In this document: piece after piece, positions 1 to 8,643 of the stretch
How positions within the stretch are numbered: position 1 is the stretch's first letter
Layout of the letters: each line of letters opens with the position of its first letter
Notes under the pieces: generated by a model
The model's database searches: none
What the model was told of the DNA's origin: nothing
The model's input: only the letters and a program-made list of their open reading frames with translations
DNA from: Streptomyces platensis
GTDB lineage: Bacteria; Actinomycetota; Actinomycetes; Streptomycetales; Streptomycetaceae
Assembly: GCF_008704855.1 (NCBI RefSeq)
Contig: NZ_CP023691.1
Location: 1,364,001-1,428,000, forward strand
Direction: 5' to 3'
DNA: 64,000 nucleotides
Made by a program: the position numbers and the translations under genes

Positions 1-1
1 G

Positions 2-187
2 GACGCCGTGTACTACAGCTGCGACCTGGAGGACACCGCGCGGATCGGCTTCGACGACTCGTTCCAGTACGAGGACTTCGAGCGGCCCCTCGGCGAGCGG
101 CGGATCAAGATCGAACAGATCCACCCCGAGCTGGGCGCCAACGCCTATGCGGCGTGGACCAACCGGGCCGACCGGCACGCGTACTGA
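2..187 (+). CDS. C-terminal end of an unidentified protein (5' truncated by window)
   Basis: An open frame enters from the left edge and ends at TGA 185-187, giving 61 residues that finish in ...NRADRHAY. The piece is rich in acidic and aromatic residues (YYSCDLEDTARIGFDDSFQYEDF) and has no signal or membrane segment. I do not recognise the family from this tail. Codon use is typical of the window, and a strong convergent terminator follows 11 bp after the stop, which supports it as a genuine gene end. Confidence 0.7.
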   Translation, partial: DAVYYSCDLEDTARIGFDDSFQYEDFERPLGERRIKIEQIHPELGANAYAAWTNRADRHAY

Positions 188-197
188 CGACGGATCA

Positions 198-237
198 CGG
201 CCCGCCGCGACGGCACGGTGACCGTCGCGGCGGGCCG
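198..237. terminator. bidirectional hairpin terminator
   Basis: A perfect 16-bp stem (198-213 pairs with 222-237, CGGCCCGCCGCGACGG) closes an 8-nt loop. It sits between the converging 3' ends of the partial gene (stop at 187) and the lipoprotein gene (stop at 288). No U-tract is present, as is usual for Streptomyces hairpin terminators. Confidence 0.75.
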
Positions 238-287
238 CTACCGCGCCCCGGCCCCCGAGCCGTCCGGACCGAAGCGTTCCGGGCGGC

Positions 288-1367
288 TTACTCGTACATC
301 ACGTACTCCGGCTGCGGCCGGAGGGCCAGTACCTCCTTCGGCGTCATCAGGCGGCTGCCCTCGGCGTCCTCCTCGTAGAAGAGCTTGAAGCCGGTGTGCA
401 GGCCGTCGGGCAGATCGTGGACGAGCTTGCGCCAGGTCCCGCGCTTCAGGCCGGGCGAGCCGATACCGTCGGCGCTCTTGATCAGCGCCACACCGGGCTG
501 GGGGCGCAGCGCCGACTCCTCGCCCACGACGGACGTGGCGACCTGGTGGAAGACCAGCGGCTTCTGCGGCAGATCGTGCTTCTCGACCAGGCCGGACAGA
601 TAGCGGGCGACCTTCGTCAGCTCATGGCCGTCGGTATGCCCGTAGGTGTCGCCCGGTACCTCGCCGGAGCCCATCTCCCACTCCGGGTCCAGGGCGATCC
701 CCACGTCCGGGTGGACGAGCCAGTCGCGCAGCGCCTTGACCTCGTCGAGCACCGCGGCACGGCCCGGCTGGATGTTCAACAGCAGCAGCCCGCGGCGCTC
801 GCGCGCCACCCGGTGGAAGCGGCGGATGGTGGCGGCGGGCGTCCGTGAGCGGTACCTGCCGTCCGGGCCGGCCGCGGAATTGGCGACCGTCGCCAGGAGT
901 TCGAGGACCGGCAGGGGTTCGCGCCCCGCGGCGAAGGAGTGCGCCACCTTCTCCGCCTCGGCGGCCCGCCGCCCGGGGTCACCGGTCCCGAGCCGCCCGA
1001 GCGCCGCGGCGCCGGGCAGGCCACAGAACCCGGCCAGCCGGTATCGCGGGAACAATTCCCGTCCGCCACGCGGGAGTTCCGGGCGGCGTCGCCTCTCCGG
1101 GCGGCCCGGGGACGCGGAGCCGGACGGGCCCGGGGAACCGCTCCCGGCCGACGCGGAGGACCCCGGCCGCCCCGGCGGTGAGGCCCTGGACGCGGAATCG
1201 GCACGTGAGGACGTGCCCGCGCAGGCCGTGAGCAGTCCGAGCCCGGCCGCTGTCGTGACCGCGAGCATCCGGCGCCGGCTCGCGTCCGGCGCGGGTACGG
1301 GGTCGCGGCCCGCCGTCCCGCCCCTGGATATCTCCGTGCCGGTGCGCCCTGACACCTTGTCCGCCAT
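288..1367 (-). CDS. secreted lipoprotein, probable TIM-barrel-like domain, unknown function
   Basis: The product has 359 residues. I chose ATG at 1367 because GGAGG lies 6 nt upstream; longer in-frame starts would run into the divergent gene at 1558. A long basic N-region ends in SRRRML (Tat-like), then a hydrophobic stretch and the lipobox LTAC (Cys about 49), so it is likely a Tat-exported lipoprotein. A Gly/Ser/Pro/Arg linker (about 50-110) leads to a conserved-looking globular domain with motifs such as LLLLNIQPGR, IALDPEWEM and VALIKSADGIG. These look like strands of a hydrolase-type barrel, but no catalytic assignment is possible. It is divergent from the GGCT-like gene, with a 190-bp shared promoter region. 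Confidence 0.8.
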   Translation of the reverse strand: MADKVSGRTGTEISRGGTAGRDPVPAPDASRRRMLAVTTAAGLGLLTACAGTSSRADSASRASPPGRPGSSASAGSGSPGPSGSASPGRPERRRRPELPRGGRELFPRYRLAGFCGLPGAAALGRLGTGDPGRRAAEAEKVAHSFAAGREPLPVLELLATVANSAAGPDGRYRSRTPAATIRRFHRVARERRGLLLLNIQPGRAAVLDEVKALRDWLVHPDVGIALDPEWEMGSGEVPGDTYGHTDGHELTKVARYLSGLVEKHDLPQKPLVFHQVATSVVGEESALRPQPGVALIKSADGIGSPGLKRGTWRKLVHDLPDGLHTGFKLFYEEDAEGSRLMTPKEVLALRPQPEYVMYE

Positions 1368-1557
1368 GCTGCCTCCGTCCCCCGGCATCCGGCCGTCGAC
1401 CGGCCGCCGGTTGCCTGCGGACCGCTCCGTTCCGGTCCGTGCAGTGCGCATCTCCAGACCCTCCGTGGCAAAACCCGGGGTGGTAACGATCAAGCCAGGT
1501 TGACCGCGGCCGTTCGCGTGCGCCTCGCACTCGGGCCGGTCCGCGTAGCGTGAGTGT

Positions 1558-2265
1558 GTGATCAGGCCCCGACGCCTCGAAGTCCTGGACGACTCCCCCG
1601 AAGCCGTCCGGCACCGCACCCCCGTCCGCCGCCTCTGGTACGCCGCATACGGCTCCAACATGCATCTCGACCGGCTGACCGCCTACCTGGCCGGGGGCCG
1701 GCCGGCCGGTGGACTGCGCAGCTACCCGGGCTGCCGGGACCCCCGCGGTCCCGCGCGCACGGCACCGGTCATGCTGCCGGGGCTGCTCTACTTCGCCACC
1801 GAATCGGACGTGTGGACCGGCGGCAGGGCCTTCTACGACCCCGATGCCAGCCCCGCCCAGGACGGCCGAAGCGCCGAACTCCCCTCCCGGGCCTACCTGC
1901 TGACGCTCTCCCAGTTCTCCGACATCGCCGCTCAGGAGATGGGCCGGGAGCCCGGCGAGGATCTCGATCTCACGGAGGCGGTGACCCGCGGGCAGGCCCG
2001 GATCGGCCCCGGACGGTACGAGACGCTGGTGTGCGCAGGTCTGCTGGACGGGGACCCGGTGGTGACCTTCACCGCCCCGTGGAGCAGCCAGGACATCACC
2101 ATGAACGCACCGTCGGCGGCCTATCTGCGGCATATCGCGGCCGGCATCGTCGCCTCCCACGGATGGAGCGCCGGCCGGGCCGCCGCCTACCTCGCCGGCT
2201 GCCCGGGGGCCGACGGCCACTGGACGGCGGCGGAGATCGCGGCACTGCTCACCGACCCGTCCTGA
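1558..2265 (+). CDS. gamma-glutamylcyclotransferase-fold protein
   Basis: The 235-residue protein has the hallmark YGSN substrate-loop motif (YAAYGSNMHLDRL, about residues 29-41) of the GGCT/AIG2-like fold. The downstream segment LLYFATESDVWTGGRAFYDP is typical of the actinobacterial branch that databases sometimes mislabel as histone deacetylase. GGCT-fold enzymes cyclise gamma-glutamyl amines or have related roles, but the substrate here cannot be told. Start is GTG 1558; a start at the internal ATG would remove the YGSN strand. It is cytoplasmic, with no signal peptide. It is divergent from the lipoprotein gene and followed by the RibD-like gene after 121 bp. Confidence 0.8.
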   Translation: MIRPRRLEVLDDSPEAVRHRTPVRRLWYAAYGSNMHLDRLTAYLAGGRPAGGLRSYPGCRDPRGPARTAPVMLPGLLYFATESDVWTGGRAFYDPDASPAQDGRSAELPSRAYLLTLSQFSDIAAQEMGREPGEDLDLTEAVTRGQARIGPGRYETLVCAGLLDGDPVVTFTAPWSSQDITMNAPSAAYLRHIAAGIVASHGWSAGRAAAYLAGCPGADGHWTAAEIAALLTDPS

Positions 2266-2386
2266 CCAGCACCCTCGCCCCGGCACGCCGTGCGCACGCG
2301 TACGGCCGCCACCGCGCCCGCGCCGGGCACACTGAAGCCGTCCGGCCGGTGCCCGCCCGGCCCCGACGACCTCTGCGAGGACCGCG

Positions 2387-3133
2387 ATGAGAAAGATCAT
2401 TGTGTGGCTTTCGGTGTCCCTCGACGGCTTCTTCGAGGGCCCGAACCGCGAGATCGACTGGCATCTGGTCGACGACGAGCTGCACCGGTACGTCAACGAG
2501 GAGCTGCGGCAGATGAGCGCCTTCCTGTGCGGGCGGGTCACCCATGAGCTGATGGCCGGATTCTGGCCCACGGCCGATGCCGATCCCGCGGTGACCGGCC
2601 CGATGGCTGAATTCGCCGGGATCTGGCGGGACATGCCCAAGATCGTGTTTTCCCGGACCCTGGAGCAGGCCGGCGGGTACCACACCACCCTCAAGCGGGA
2701 AGTCGTCCCCGAGGAGATCATGGCGCTCAAGGGACAGCCGGGCGGCGATATGACGCTGGGCGGCCCCGACCTCGCCGCGTCGTTCCGGGAGCACGATCTG
2801 ATCGACGAGTACCGCCTCTACATCCACCCGGTCATCCTCGGGCGGGGCATGCCCCTGTTCCGGGCGTCGGACACCAGGACCGGCCAACGGCGTCGTCCTG
2901 CTCCACTACCGGCGTGCCCGGGACGCCGGGGCGGGGTGAGCTCCGGGAGCGGTGCCGCACCCCGGCTCACGGGGCGGGCCGCTCCGGCGGGGCAGGCCGC
3001 TCCGGCCGGCCGGACCGCTCCGGCCGGCCGGGCAGACCGAGCAGGTCGGGCAGATCGGCGAAGGAGTCGAGCACCCGGTCCGGGGTGCCGGTGGCCGCAC
3101 GATGGGTCTCCGGCAGGTATTTGCCGGTCTTGA
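2387..3133 (+). CDS. RibD C-terminal/DHFR-like reductase with frameshifted C-terminus
   Basis: Residues 1-165 are a clear dihydrofolate-reductase-family (RibD_C) domain: MRKIIVWLSVSLDGFFEG, the CGRVTHELM loop, DMTLGGPDLAASF and the HPVILGRGMPLF strand. The start ATG has GAGG 6 nt upstream. After DTRT (about 165) the reading frame turns into Arg/Pro-rich nonsense that runs to 3133. The expected last strand, NGVVLLHYRRA, is encoded in the +1 frame at 2886-2918 with a stop at 2937-2939. About ten codons between DTRT and NGVV are also missing. The gene therefore appears to have suffered a short deletion plus frameshift and may encode a non-functional or altered protein. Its tail overlaps the antisense HAD gene. 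Confidence 0.7.
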   Translation: MRKIIVWLSVSLDGFFEGPNREIDWHLVDDELHRYVNEELRQMSAFLCGRVTHELMAGFWPTADADPAVTGPMAEFAGIWRDMPKIVFSRTLEQAGGYHTTLKREVVPEEIMALKGQPGGDMTLGGPDLAASFREHDLIDEYRLYIHPVILGRGMPLFRASDTRTGQRRRPAPLPACPGRRGGVSSGSGAAPRLTGRAAPAGQAAPAGRTAPAGRADRAGRADRRRSRAPGPGCRWPHDGSPAGICRS

Positions 3134-3827
3134 CGAGCACCCCGGTGAGCCCGCAGCGCTGGGCCGCCAGCACATCGGACTCGATGTCGTCGCCCACCAT
3201 CAGCGTTTCCGACGCCGCGGCGCCGAGCTGTGCCAGGGCGGTGGCGAAGAACGCCTCGGCCGGTTTGCCGGTGACCACCGCCTCGACACCGGCGGCCCGT
3301 TCCAGGCCCGGCAGAAAGGCCCCGGTGTCGAGGTCGAGCCCGTCCGCCGTACGCCAGTACAGATTGCGGTGCATGGCGACCAGCCGGGCACCGCGCTGGA
3401 GATGGCGAAAAGCGGCGTTGAGGGCCGCATAGCCGAATTCCTCGCCCGCACCGCCGAACACCACCACGTCCGGCGCCTCCCGGTCCTCGTCGTCGGCCCC
3501 TCCCCCGACGACCTCCACACCCTCCAGATCGGCCCGGACCTCGCCGCTGTTGATCAGCAGACAGCGCGCGTCCGGATGGTGGGCGCGCAGGTAGGCGGCG
3601 GTGGCGGCGGGTGCGGTCAGAATGTCGTCGACGCCTACGGGGAAGCCCTCCCGGGCCAGCCGCCCGGCGACCACGGCGCGGGTCCGTGAGGTGGTGTTGG
3701 TGACCAGCAGCAGCGGGAGTCCGGCCGCGCGCAGCCGCTCCATCGCCGCGGCCGCGCCGGGCAGCGCCTTCCAGGACACGGTGAGCACACCGTCGATATC
3801 GATCAGAACCGCTCCGATTCCTTCCAT
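2967..3827 (-). CDS. HAD-superfamily IIA phosphatase
   Basis: The 286-residue protein opens with the HAD motif I DIDGVLT (residues 9-15). Motif II is TNTTS (about 44-48), the lysine of motif III is in VVTGKPAEAFF, and motif IV is MVGDDIESDV. The order and cap position match the class IIA group close to mammalian LHPP and the TIGR01458-type proteins, which remove phosphate from small phosphorylated substrates. Start ATG 3827 places motif I near the N-terminus; an upstream in-frame ATG adds only a basic tail. The C-terminus is a low-complexity repeat (GRPERSGRPERPAPPERPAP) from tandem GC-rich DNA repeats at 2975-3030. Its 3' end overlaps the frameshifted tail of the RibD-like gene. Confidence 0.85.
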   Translation of the reverse strand: MEGIGAVLIDIDGVLTVSWKALPGAAAAMERLRAAGLPLLLVTNTTSRTRAVVAGRLAREGFPVGVDDILTAPAATAAYLRAHHPDARCLLINSGEVRADLEGVEVVGGGADDEDREAPDVVVFGGAGEEFGYAALNAAFRHLQRGARLVAMHRNLYWRTADGLDLDTGAFLPGLERAAGVEAVVTGKPAEAFFATALAQLGAAASETLMVGDDIESDVLAAQRCGLTGVLVKTGKYLPETHRAATGTPDRVLDSFADLPDLLGLPGRPERSGRPERPAPPERPAP

Positions 3828-3972
3828 ACGCCGACGGTAACCACGGTCAGCCGGGCCGGGCGGACGGCCGGGCCGCATCCACCGTCCGACTTGCGAAGGA
3901 GCCGCGAATGGGGTTATTTCGAAGTGAGGTGTGAACGCAGCTTCCGTCTCCCCTGGCTAGGGGGTGCACACT

Positions 3973-5283
3973 GTGCTGTTCACTGACCGCGCGGACGCGG
4001 GGCACCGTCTCGCCGAAGCGCTACAGCACCTGGAGGGGGAAGAGCCCGTCGTGCTGGGCCTGCCCCGTGGCGGCGTCCCGGTGGCCTTCCAAGTGGCGCT
4101 GGCGCTCAAGGCGCCGCTCGATGTGATCGTGGTCCGCAAACTGGGCGTCCCCTACCAGCGCGAGCTGGGATTCGGTGCCATCGGCGAGGGCGGCGTGCGG
4201 GTGATCAGCGACGACATCGTCCGCCGGGGCCGGCTCGGACAGGCGGATCTGGCCTCCGTGGAGCATGCCGAGGCGGCGGAACTCGCCCGCCAGGCGGAGC
4301 GTTTCCGTGCCGGACGGCCGCGGCTCTCCCTCGAAGGCCGGACGGCGATCGTGGTGGACGACGGGATCGCCACCGGCGCCACCGCGGCGGCCGCGTGCCA
4401 GGTGGTCCGCGCGCAGGGCGCGGCCCGTGTGGTGCTCGCCGTCCCCGTGGCACCTCCGGACGCGGCCGAGCGGCTGCGCACCTCGACCGATGAATTCGTC
4501 TGCCTCTCCACCCCGTTCGCCTTCTCCGCCGTCGGCGAGTGGTACCGGGACTTCTCCCAGACCCCCGACGACGAGGTCGTGGCACTGCTGGCGCAGGCCG
4601 CGGCCGGCCCCGGGCCGGAGCGGTCCGCGCCGGACGCGGAGACCGCGGTGGACAAGGAGGTCGAGGAGGAGGTGGCGATCGACGCCGCCGGGGTCCGGCT
4701 CACCGGGGACCTCCAGCTGCCGGCCGGCGCCCGCGCGGTGGTGATGTTCGCGCACGGCTCCGGCAGCAGCCGGCACAGCCCGCGCAACCGGCTGGTCGCC
4801 GCGGCCCTGAACGAGGCGGGCCTGGGCACCCTGCTCTTCGATCTGCTCACCCCGGCGGAAGAGGCCCACCGGTCGAACGTCTTCGACATCGGCACCCTCG
4901 CCGATCGGCTGACGGCCGCCACCGGCTGGCTGCGGGACCGCACCGCCCTGCCGATCGGCTACTTCGGCGCGAGCACCGGCGCCGCGGCGGCGCTGTGGGC
5001 CGCCGCCACGCCCGGCGCGGACGTCGGTGCCGTGGTGTCCCGCGGTGGCCGCCCCGACCTCGCCGAACCGCTGCTCGTCGCGGTACGGGCACCGACGCTG
5101 CTCATCGTGGGCGGCAACGACAACGTGGTCATCGACCTCAACCAGCAGGCCCAGGCGGCGCTGCGGTGCGAGACCCGCGTCGAGATCATTCCCGGCGCCA
5201 CCCATCTCTTCGAGGAACACGGCGCCCTCCAACAGGTCGCCGACCTCGCCCGGGACTGGTTCCTCAGCCATTTGGTGAAGTAG
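3973..5283 (+). CDS. phosphoribosyltransferase / dienelactone-hydrolase-like fusion
   Basis: Residues 1-215 are a type I phosphoribosyltransferase domain, with the PRPP loop AIVVDDGIATGATAAAA. Residues about 235-436 form an alpha/beta hydrolase with GASTG as the nucleophile elbow, VGGND as the acid region and ATHLF carrying the histidine. This two-domain architecture is known from Actinobacteria (for example mycobacterial Rv0571c), but no defined reaction is established. I prefer GTG 3973 (MLFTDRADAG) because AGGGGG lies 8 nt upstream; GTG 3964 in the same frame is possible. It stands alone, with about 145 bp of upstream sequence from the divergent HAD gene. Confidence 0.85.
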   Translation: MLFTDRADAGHRLAEALQHLEGEEPVVLGLPRGGVPVAFQVALALKAPLDVIVVRKLGVPYQRELGFGAIGEGGVRVISDDIVRRGRLGQADLASVEHAEAAELARQAERFRAGRPRLSLEGRTAIVVDDGIATGATAAAACQVVRAQGAARVVLAVPVAPPDAAERLRTSTDEFVCLSTPFAFSAVGEWYRDFSQTPDDEVVALLAQAAAGPGPERSAPDAETAVDKEVEEEVAIDAAGVRLTGDLQLPAGARAVVMFAHGSGSSRHSPRNRLVAAALNEAGLGTLLFDLLTPAEEAHRSNVFDIGTLADRLTAATGWLRDRTALPIGYFGASTGAAAALWAAATPGADVGAVVSRGGRPDLAEPLLVAVRAPTLLIVGGNDNVVIDLNQQAQAALRCETRVEIIPGATHLFEEHGALQQVADLARDWFLSHLVK

Positions 5284-5400
5284 CCGGTCCCGCGGCGACA
5301 TGCGCGTCGGCCCCGCGGCGTTCGGCCGCCCCGCGCCGGCACCCTCACTTCGACGTCGGCGGTTCCTGCGGCGTCGGCAGCGAGGTATACGTGCAGAGAA

Positions 5401-5440
5401 AAGTGCACGGATACATGCAAGCGGTGCACTCCAGGCTTTA
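5401..5440. terminator. weak inverted repeat between convergent genes
   Basis: AGTGCAC near 5402-5408 is complementary to GTGCACT at 5434-5440, with an A/T-richer loop. It lies between the stop of the fusion gene (5283) and that of the lipoprotein (5451). It is short, and it could be a protein site as easily as a terminator. Confidence 0.25.
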
Positions 5441-5450
5441 TCGATAGCTG

Positions 5451-6113
5451 TTAGAGCCTGTTTGTGGCTAGCTTTTCTCCATCTGTGCCACGAACAACTA
5501 CATTCCAGGCGGTGCCGTCGCCATCGTCACCGTCCCACCACGTCACAAAGGACTGCGCCAGGTCGGTGGCTGCCGAATGGTCGTCCCCGGTAGACGGATA
5601 GCCGGTGGTCAGCTCGATGTCGTAGTCACTGCGGTGCAGTTCTACGAGGGTCAGCCTGTTGACATGCGCGGTCATCGGCTTGTCGGTATCACTCAGCCAG
5701 GCCTTGAAACGCTCAAGGAGATCCTGGTCGTTGGTGCGCTTGGTGACTTGGCCGCTCGGCAGGTGCTCAGCGTTTTCGCTCACGCCGTCCAGGCACCCGG
5801 AGACCCAGGCTCCACGGTCGGCTTCGGCCTCCTGGCCGGCGCTGAGAGCGCGTCGCGTGCAGCCACCCCAGACGACTTCACGGACTGACGAGCCCTTGCC
5901 CCCTGCGTCACGGACTGCCCGGCCCCGGTTGTAGCCGGCGATGTAGGCGTCCTGCGCGACCTTCTTCTTGTCTTTCACCGGTGCATGGGTGGGCCGCTGC
6001 GATGACTTCCCCGGTGGTGGGCTGCCCGACTCGCTGCCGCATGCCGGTACGGCTAAGACGGCAAGCATGGTCGCAGCGAGCGCGAGGCGCGGGCGATAAC
6101 GGGATGGGCGCAT
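5451..6113 (-). CDS. secreted lipoprotein of unknown function with a TTA codon
   Basis: The 220-residue protein has a basic N-terminus, a hydrophobic core and the lipobox VPAC (Cys25). The mature part is hydrophilic, with a Lys-rich stretch (KDKKK, about 47-51), YNRGRAVRDAGGKGSS and a pair of cysteines in the central part. No family is recognised. Codon 20 in the signal peptide (6056-6054) is TTA, the leucine codon read only by the bldA tRNA in Streptomyces, so translation may be developmentally delayed. The stop is TAA, also uncommon here. GC content is visibly lower than in the flanking genes, which suggests acquisition. Confidence 0.7.
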   Translation of the reverse strand: MRPSRYRPRLALAATMLAVLAVPACGSESGSPPPGKSSQRPTHAPVKDKKKVAQDAYIAGYNRGRAVRDAGGKGSSVREVVWGGCTRRALSAGQEAEADRGAWVSGCLDGVSENAEHLPSGQVTKRTNDQDLLERFKAWLSDTDKPMTAHVNRLTLVELHRSDYDIELTTGYPSTGDDHSAATDLAQSFVTWWDGDDGDGTAWNVVVRGTDGEKLATNRL

Positions 6114-6353
6114 GGTGTCTCCTGCCGTGTGCGCACGTTGAGTGAGGTTCTGGTGCCTGCCAAGTGTTTCCTGCGGGTCACCGACTCAGGGCCACTTCGA
6201 GCAGAACGTCCGGGACGGGCCGGCGGCCTGGGCCGGCAGCCCACAAAAGAGCTCCAAAGCCTGACAGGCGCTCAGGGTGCGCTTCCTGGTCTCTGGGCGG
6301 TGGCTTCCCAACTGATGTCGTGGAAGCCACCGCCAGCCATCCCCCTGAGCGTG

Positions 6354-8294
6354 CTAGGGCGAGACGAGCCGGTTCTCTCGGCCGATCGATTGCGCGTTTC
6401 CGTCGGTGTAGAGGGTGAGTTCGCCATCCGACCAACGGACGATTGTGTCGTCCGCGTGGGGGTTGTCGGAGTAGTCGCCACCGGAGACGATCAGGGCGTG
6501 TGTCCAGGTGGAATCCGGTCCGTGGAGCTTGTTCTCACCCCATGGGGCGCCGCCGGTGAAGTCCTGGTAGTTGGTCAGTTCACCGTCGGACCAGCGCACG
6601 ATGAGATCCCAGTTGTCATTTCCGGTGTAGTCGCCGGCGCCGATCTCGGTAGCGTGCGTCCAGAGCTTGTTCGGAGCCACCACCTTCGTCTCCTTGCCTA
6701 AGCCCTTGTCGGAGACATCGGTGTAGAGGGAGAGCTCGCCGTCGGACCAGCGCACGACGAGGTCGTCCTGCCACTTGTTCGCAGAGAAGCGGCCGGCAGT
6801 GATCGCCTCTGCGTGCTTCCAGGTGGCGTTGGGCGGCTGGAGCTGCTTTTCACCGTGGAAGCCTTTCTCATCCACCGAGGGGTAGAGCGTGAGTTCACCG
6901 TCGGACCAGCGCACGATGAGGTCGGAGCCGTTGTCGCCGGTGAAGTCGCCTGCCGTGACTTCGACAGCGTGATCACCCCATTGTGCGTTGGGGCCCTTGA
7001 TCTTGTACTCCTTGTCGAAGTGGCCACGGTCAGCACTCGCACCGCGATAGACCGTGAGCTCTCCGTCCGACCACAGGACGAACATGTCCATCCGGTCGTT
7101 GGGGACATCCTCTCCATCGAGGGCGAAGTAGCCAGAGGCGATCTCCTCTGCGTGCTTCCAGGTCTCGGCCCCGGGGAGAATTGAGCGGGTAGGCGGCTGC
7201 TTGCCCGCCACTGCGGCGTCGAAGACCCGCTTGACGTCGTTGTCGAAGTAGGAGCTGTAGGAAGTGTCGGGGCTGTGCCCGCCGGTCTTCCACCCTCCGG
7301 TCACCCCGGCCAGCGCCAGTCCGCCGTCCTTTTTGATCAGGAAGGGCCCGCCTGAAGTGCCGGAGACATAACCGTCGCAGTTGACCTCGGCGAAGGTACC
7401 GCCCTTCCATCCGTCAGCGCTGGCGGTGGTGAACTCCTTCAAGGGCGTGGTGCAGGTGAGCGGATTCTGCTTGGGCTTGTAGCCGTCCATACCTGGCAGG
7501 TACGGGTAGCCGATGACCTGGGTGTCCGGGTGATCGAAGCCAGCATTAAGAGCGAGAGGTATTGCGCCTACCACTTCTTCGACCTTCTTTCCGTCAGACC
7601 TCGGGGAGGTCTGCAGGAACGCAAAGTCGAGATCGGTGTAGGCTTTGTCTCCGCCCGGCGTGATATAGGCGGGGTCCATGTAGATTTTCCCGACAGAAAT
7701 CGGGAAGACGCCGTGCGGCCGTGGTTCCGCTTCATGGTGTTGCGGAACGAACACCAGCTTGGTGACACGGTCACTGCTGTCGAAGCAGTGGGCCGCGGTG
7801 GCCACGATGTTCTTTCCCGGGGAAGGCACGACGGTGCCGGCACAGAAACGGTACTGGTCATCCTCCTGGTAAAAGAAGGTCCCGACCTGCTTGATCCCCT
7901 TGAAGGGGTGCGAGGGAGACATCGACTGACGGCGCGGCTCGCGCGCTTCTGGCGGCAGCTTCGCCTCGCGCTCAGCTTGCTCGGCCACTGGCTTGGCCTG
8001 GTCCATACGGGCCGGCGTCCAGAAGTCTTCCAACCTTTTGGCTTCCGCCTGCGTGACCTGCGCCTGCCGGGTGTTCTCGGACGGTCTGGATTGAGGAACT
8101 GTGGGTCTGGCACTCGGTCTCCGCTTGTCAGAAGCGGTGGGTTCCGGCGCGACCGTGGCTGAATTCCGGTCTTGCACAGTGGAACTCGACGGCGTCGGGC
8201 GCGGAACATCTGGAGACGGTGCCGCATAGGCCGCGGCAGGAACGGCCAGTACCGCGACCGCTAAGGCCGCAGGTAACAGATGCTTTATCGCCAT
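6354..8294 (-). CDS. secreted trypsin-like serine protease with five WSDGEL repeats
   Basis: The 646-residue protein has a signal peptide (1-24), a Ser/Pro/Thr-rich propeptide with FWTPARM (about 91-97), and a chymotrypsin-fold domain. The triad is His169 (TAAHC), an aspartate at about 221-223 (YTDLDFAFL) and Ser314 (GTSGGP). From about 380 to 640 there are five tandem units of about 50 residues, each containing (D)xxVRWSDGELTxY preceded by a GDYTGN-type Asp-rich stretch. They resemble FG-GAP/VCBS-type beta-propeller blades and probably bind substrate or polymer. Codons 7 and 11 are TTA (8276-8274, 8264-8262), suggesting bldA-dependent translation. The start ATG 8294 follows a run of nine G residues that serves as the ribosome site. 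Confidence 0.85.
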   Translation of the reverse strand: MAIKHLLPAALAVAVLAVPAAAYAAPSPDVPRPTPSSSTVQDRNSATVAPEPTASDKRRPSARPTVPQSRPSENTRQAQVTQAEAKRLEDFWTPARMDQAKPVAEQAEREAKLPPEAREPRRQSMSPSHPFKGIKQVGTFFYQEDDQYRFCAGTVVPSPGKNIVATAAHCFDSSDRVTKLVFVPQHHEAEPRPHGVFPISVGKIYMDPAYITPGGDKAYTDLDFAFLQTSPRSDGKKVEEVVGAIPLALNAGFDHPDTQVIGYPYLPGMDGYKPKQNPLTCTTPLKEFTTASADGWKGGTFAEVNCDGYVSGTSGGPFLIKKDGGLALAGVTGGWKTGGHSPDTSYSSYFDNDVKRVFDAAVAGKQPPTRSILPGAETWKHAEEIASGYFALDGEDVPNDRMDMFVLWSDGELTVYRGASADRGHFDKEYKIKGPNAQWGDHAVEVTAGDFTGDNGSDLIVRWSDGELTLYPSVDEKGFHGEKQLQPPNATWKHAEAITAGRFSANKWQDDLVVRWSDGELSLYTDVSDKGLGKETKVVAPNKLWTHATEIGAGDYTGNDNWDLIVRWSDGELTNYQDFTGGAPWGENKLHGPDSTWTHALIVSGGDYSDNPHADDTIVRWSDGELTLYTDGNAQSIGRENRLVSP

Positions 8295-8643
8295 GATCTC
8301 CCCCCCCCAATTTTGGCGGACCTTCAGTTCGCTGGGCCCGCCGGGAGATGGACGCTACACCTTCACCCCGACCTTCATGCAGAATTATTGCCTTCCAAAT
8401 GACTTGGTAAAGCGGAGCTTGGCATTCAATCACTGCACCTTGACGCGACCCCCATTCCGCCGGAATTCCTACCTCCGGGTCGAAAATATCCGTGGAACTG
8501 GCGATATCGCGAGAACCCCGGCGGCACTCGCAGCCCACCACAAGCGCAACACCGCAGAACGCTCCGGCGGCACCCTGACGGCTCACCCCCAGCCGACGTG
8601 AGCGAGGTCACACTGAGTTCACTTCCGGGCACGGCCCCGATGC
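8295..8643. other. A/T-richer intergenic region upstream of the WSDGEL protease
   Basis: The stretch is markedly less GC-rich than average (for example GAATTATTGCCTTCCAAATG near 8383) and probably holds the promoter of the protease gene. I see no convincing gene in it: open frames here lack ribosome sites and consistent third-position GC bias. Confidence 0.4.

Noticed and set aside
2975..3030. Tandem CCGCTCCGGC-type repeats at the end of the HAD gene as a possible regulatory array
   Set aside because: They lie within the coding end and merely encode a GRPERP-type low-complexity tail.
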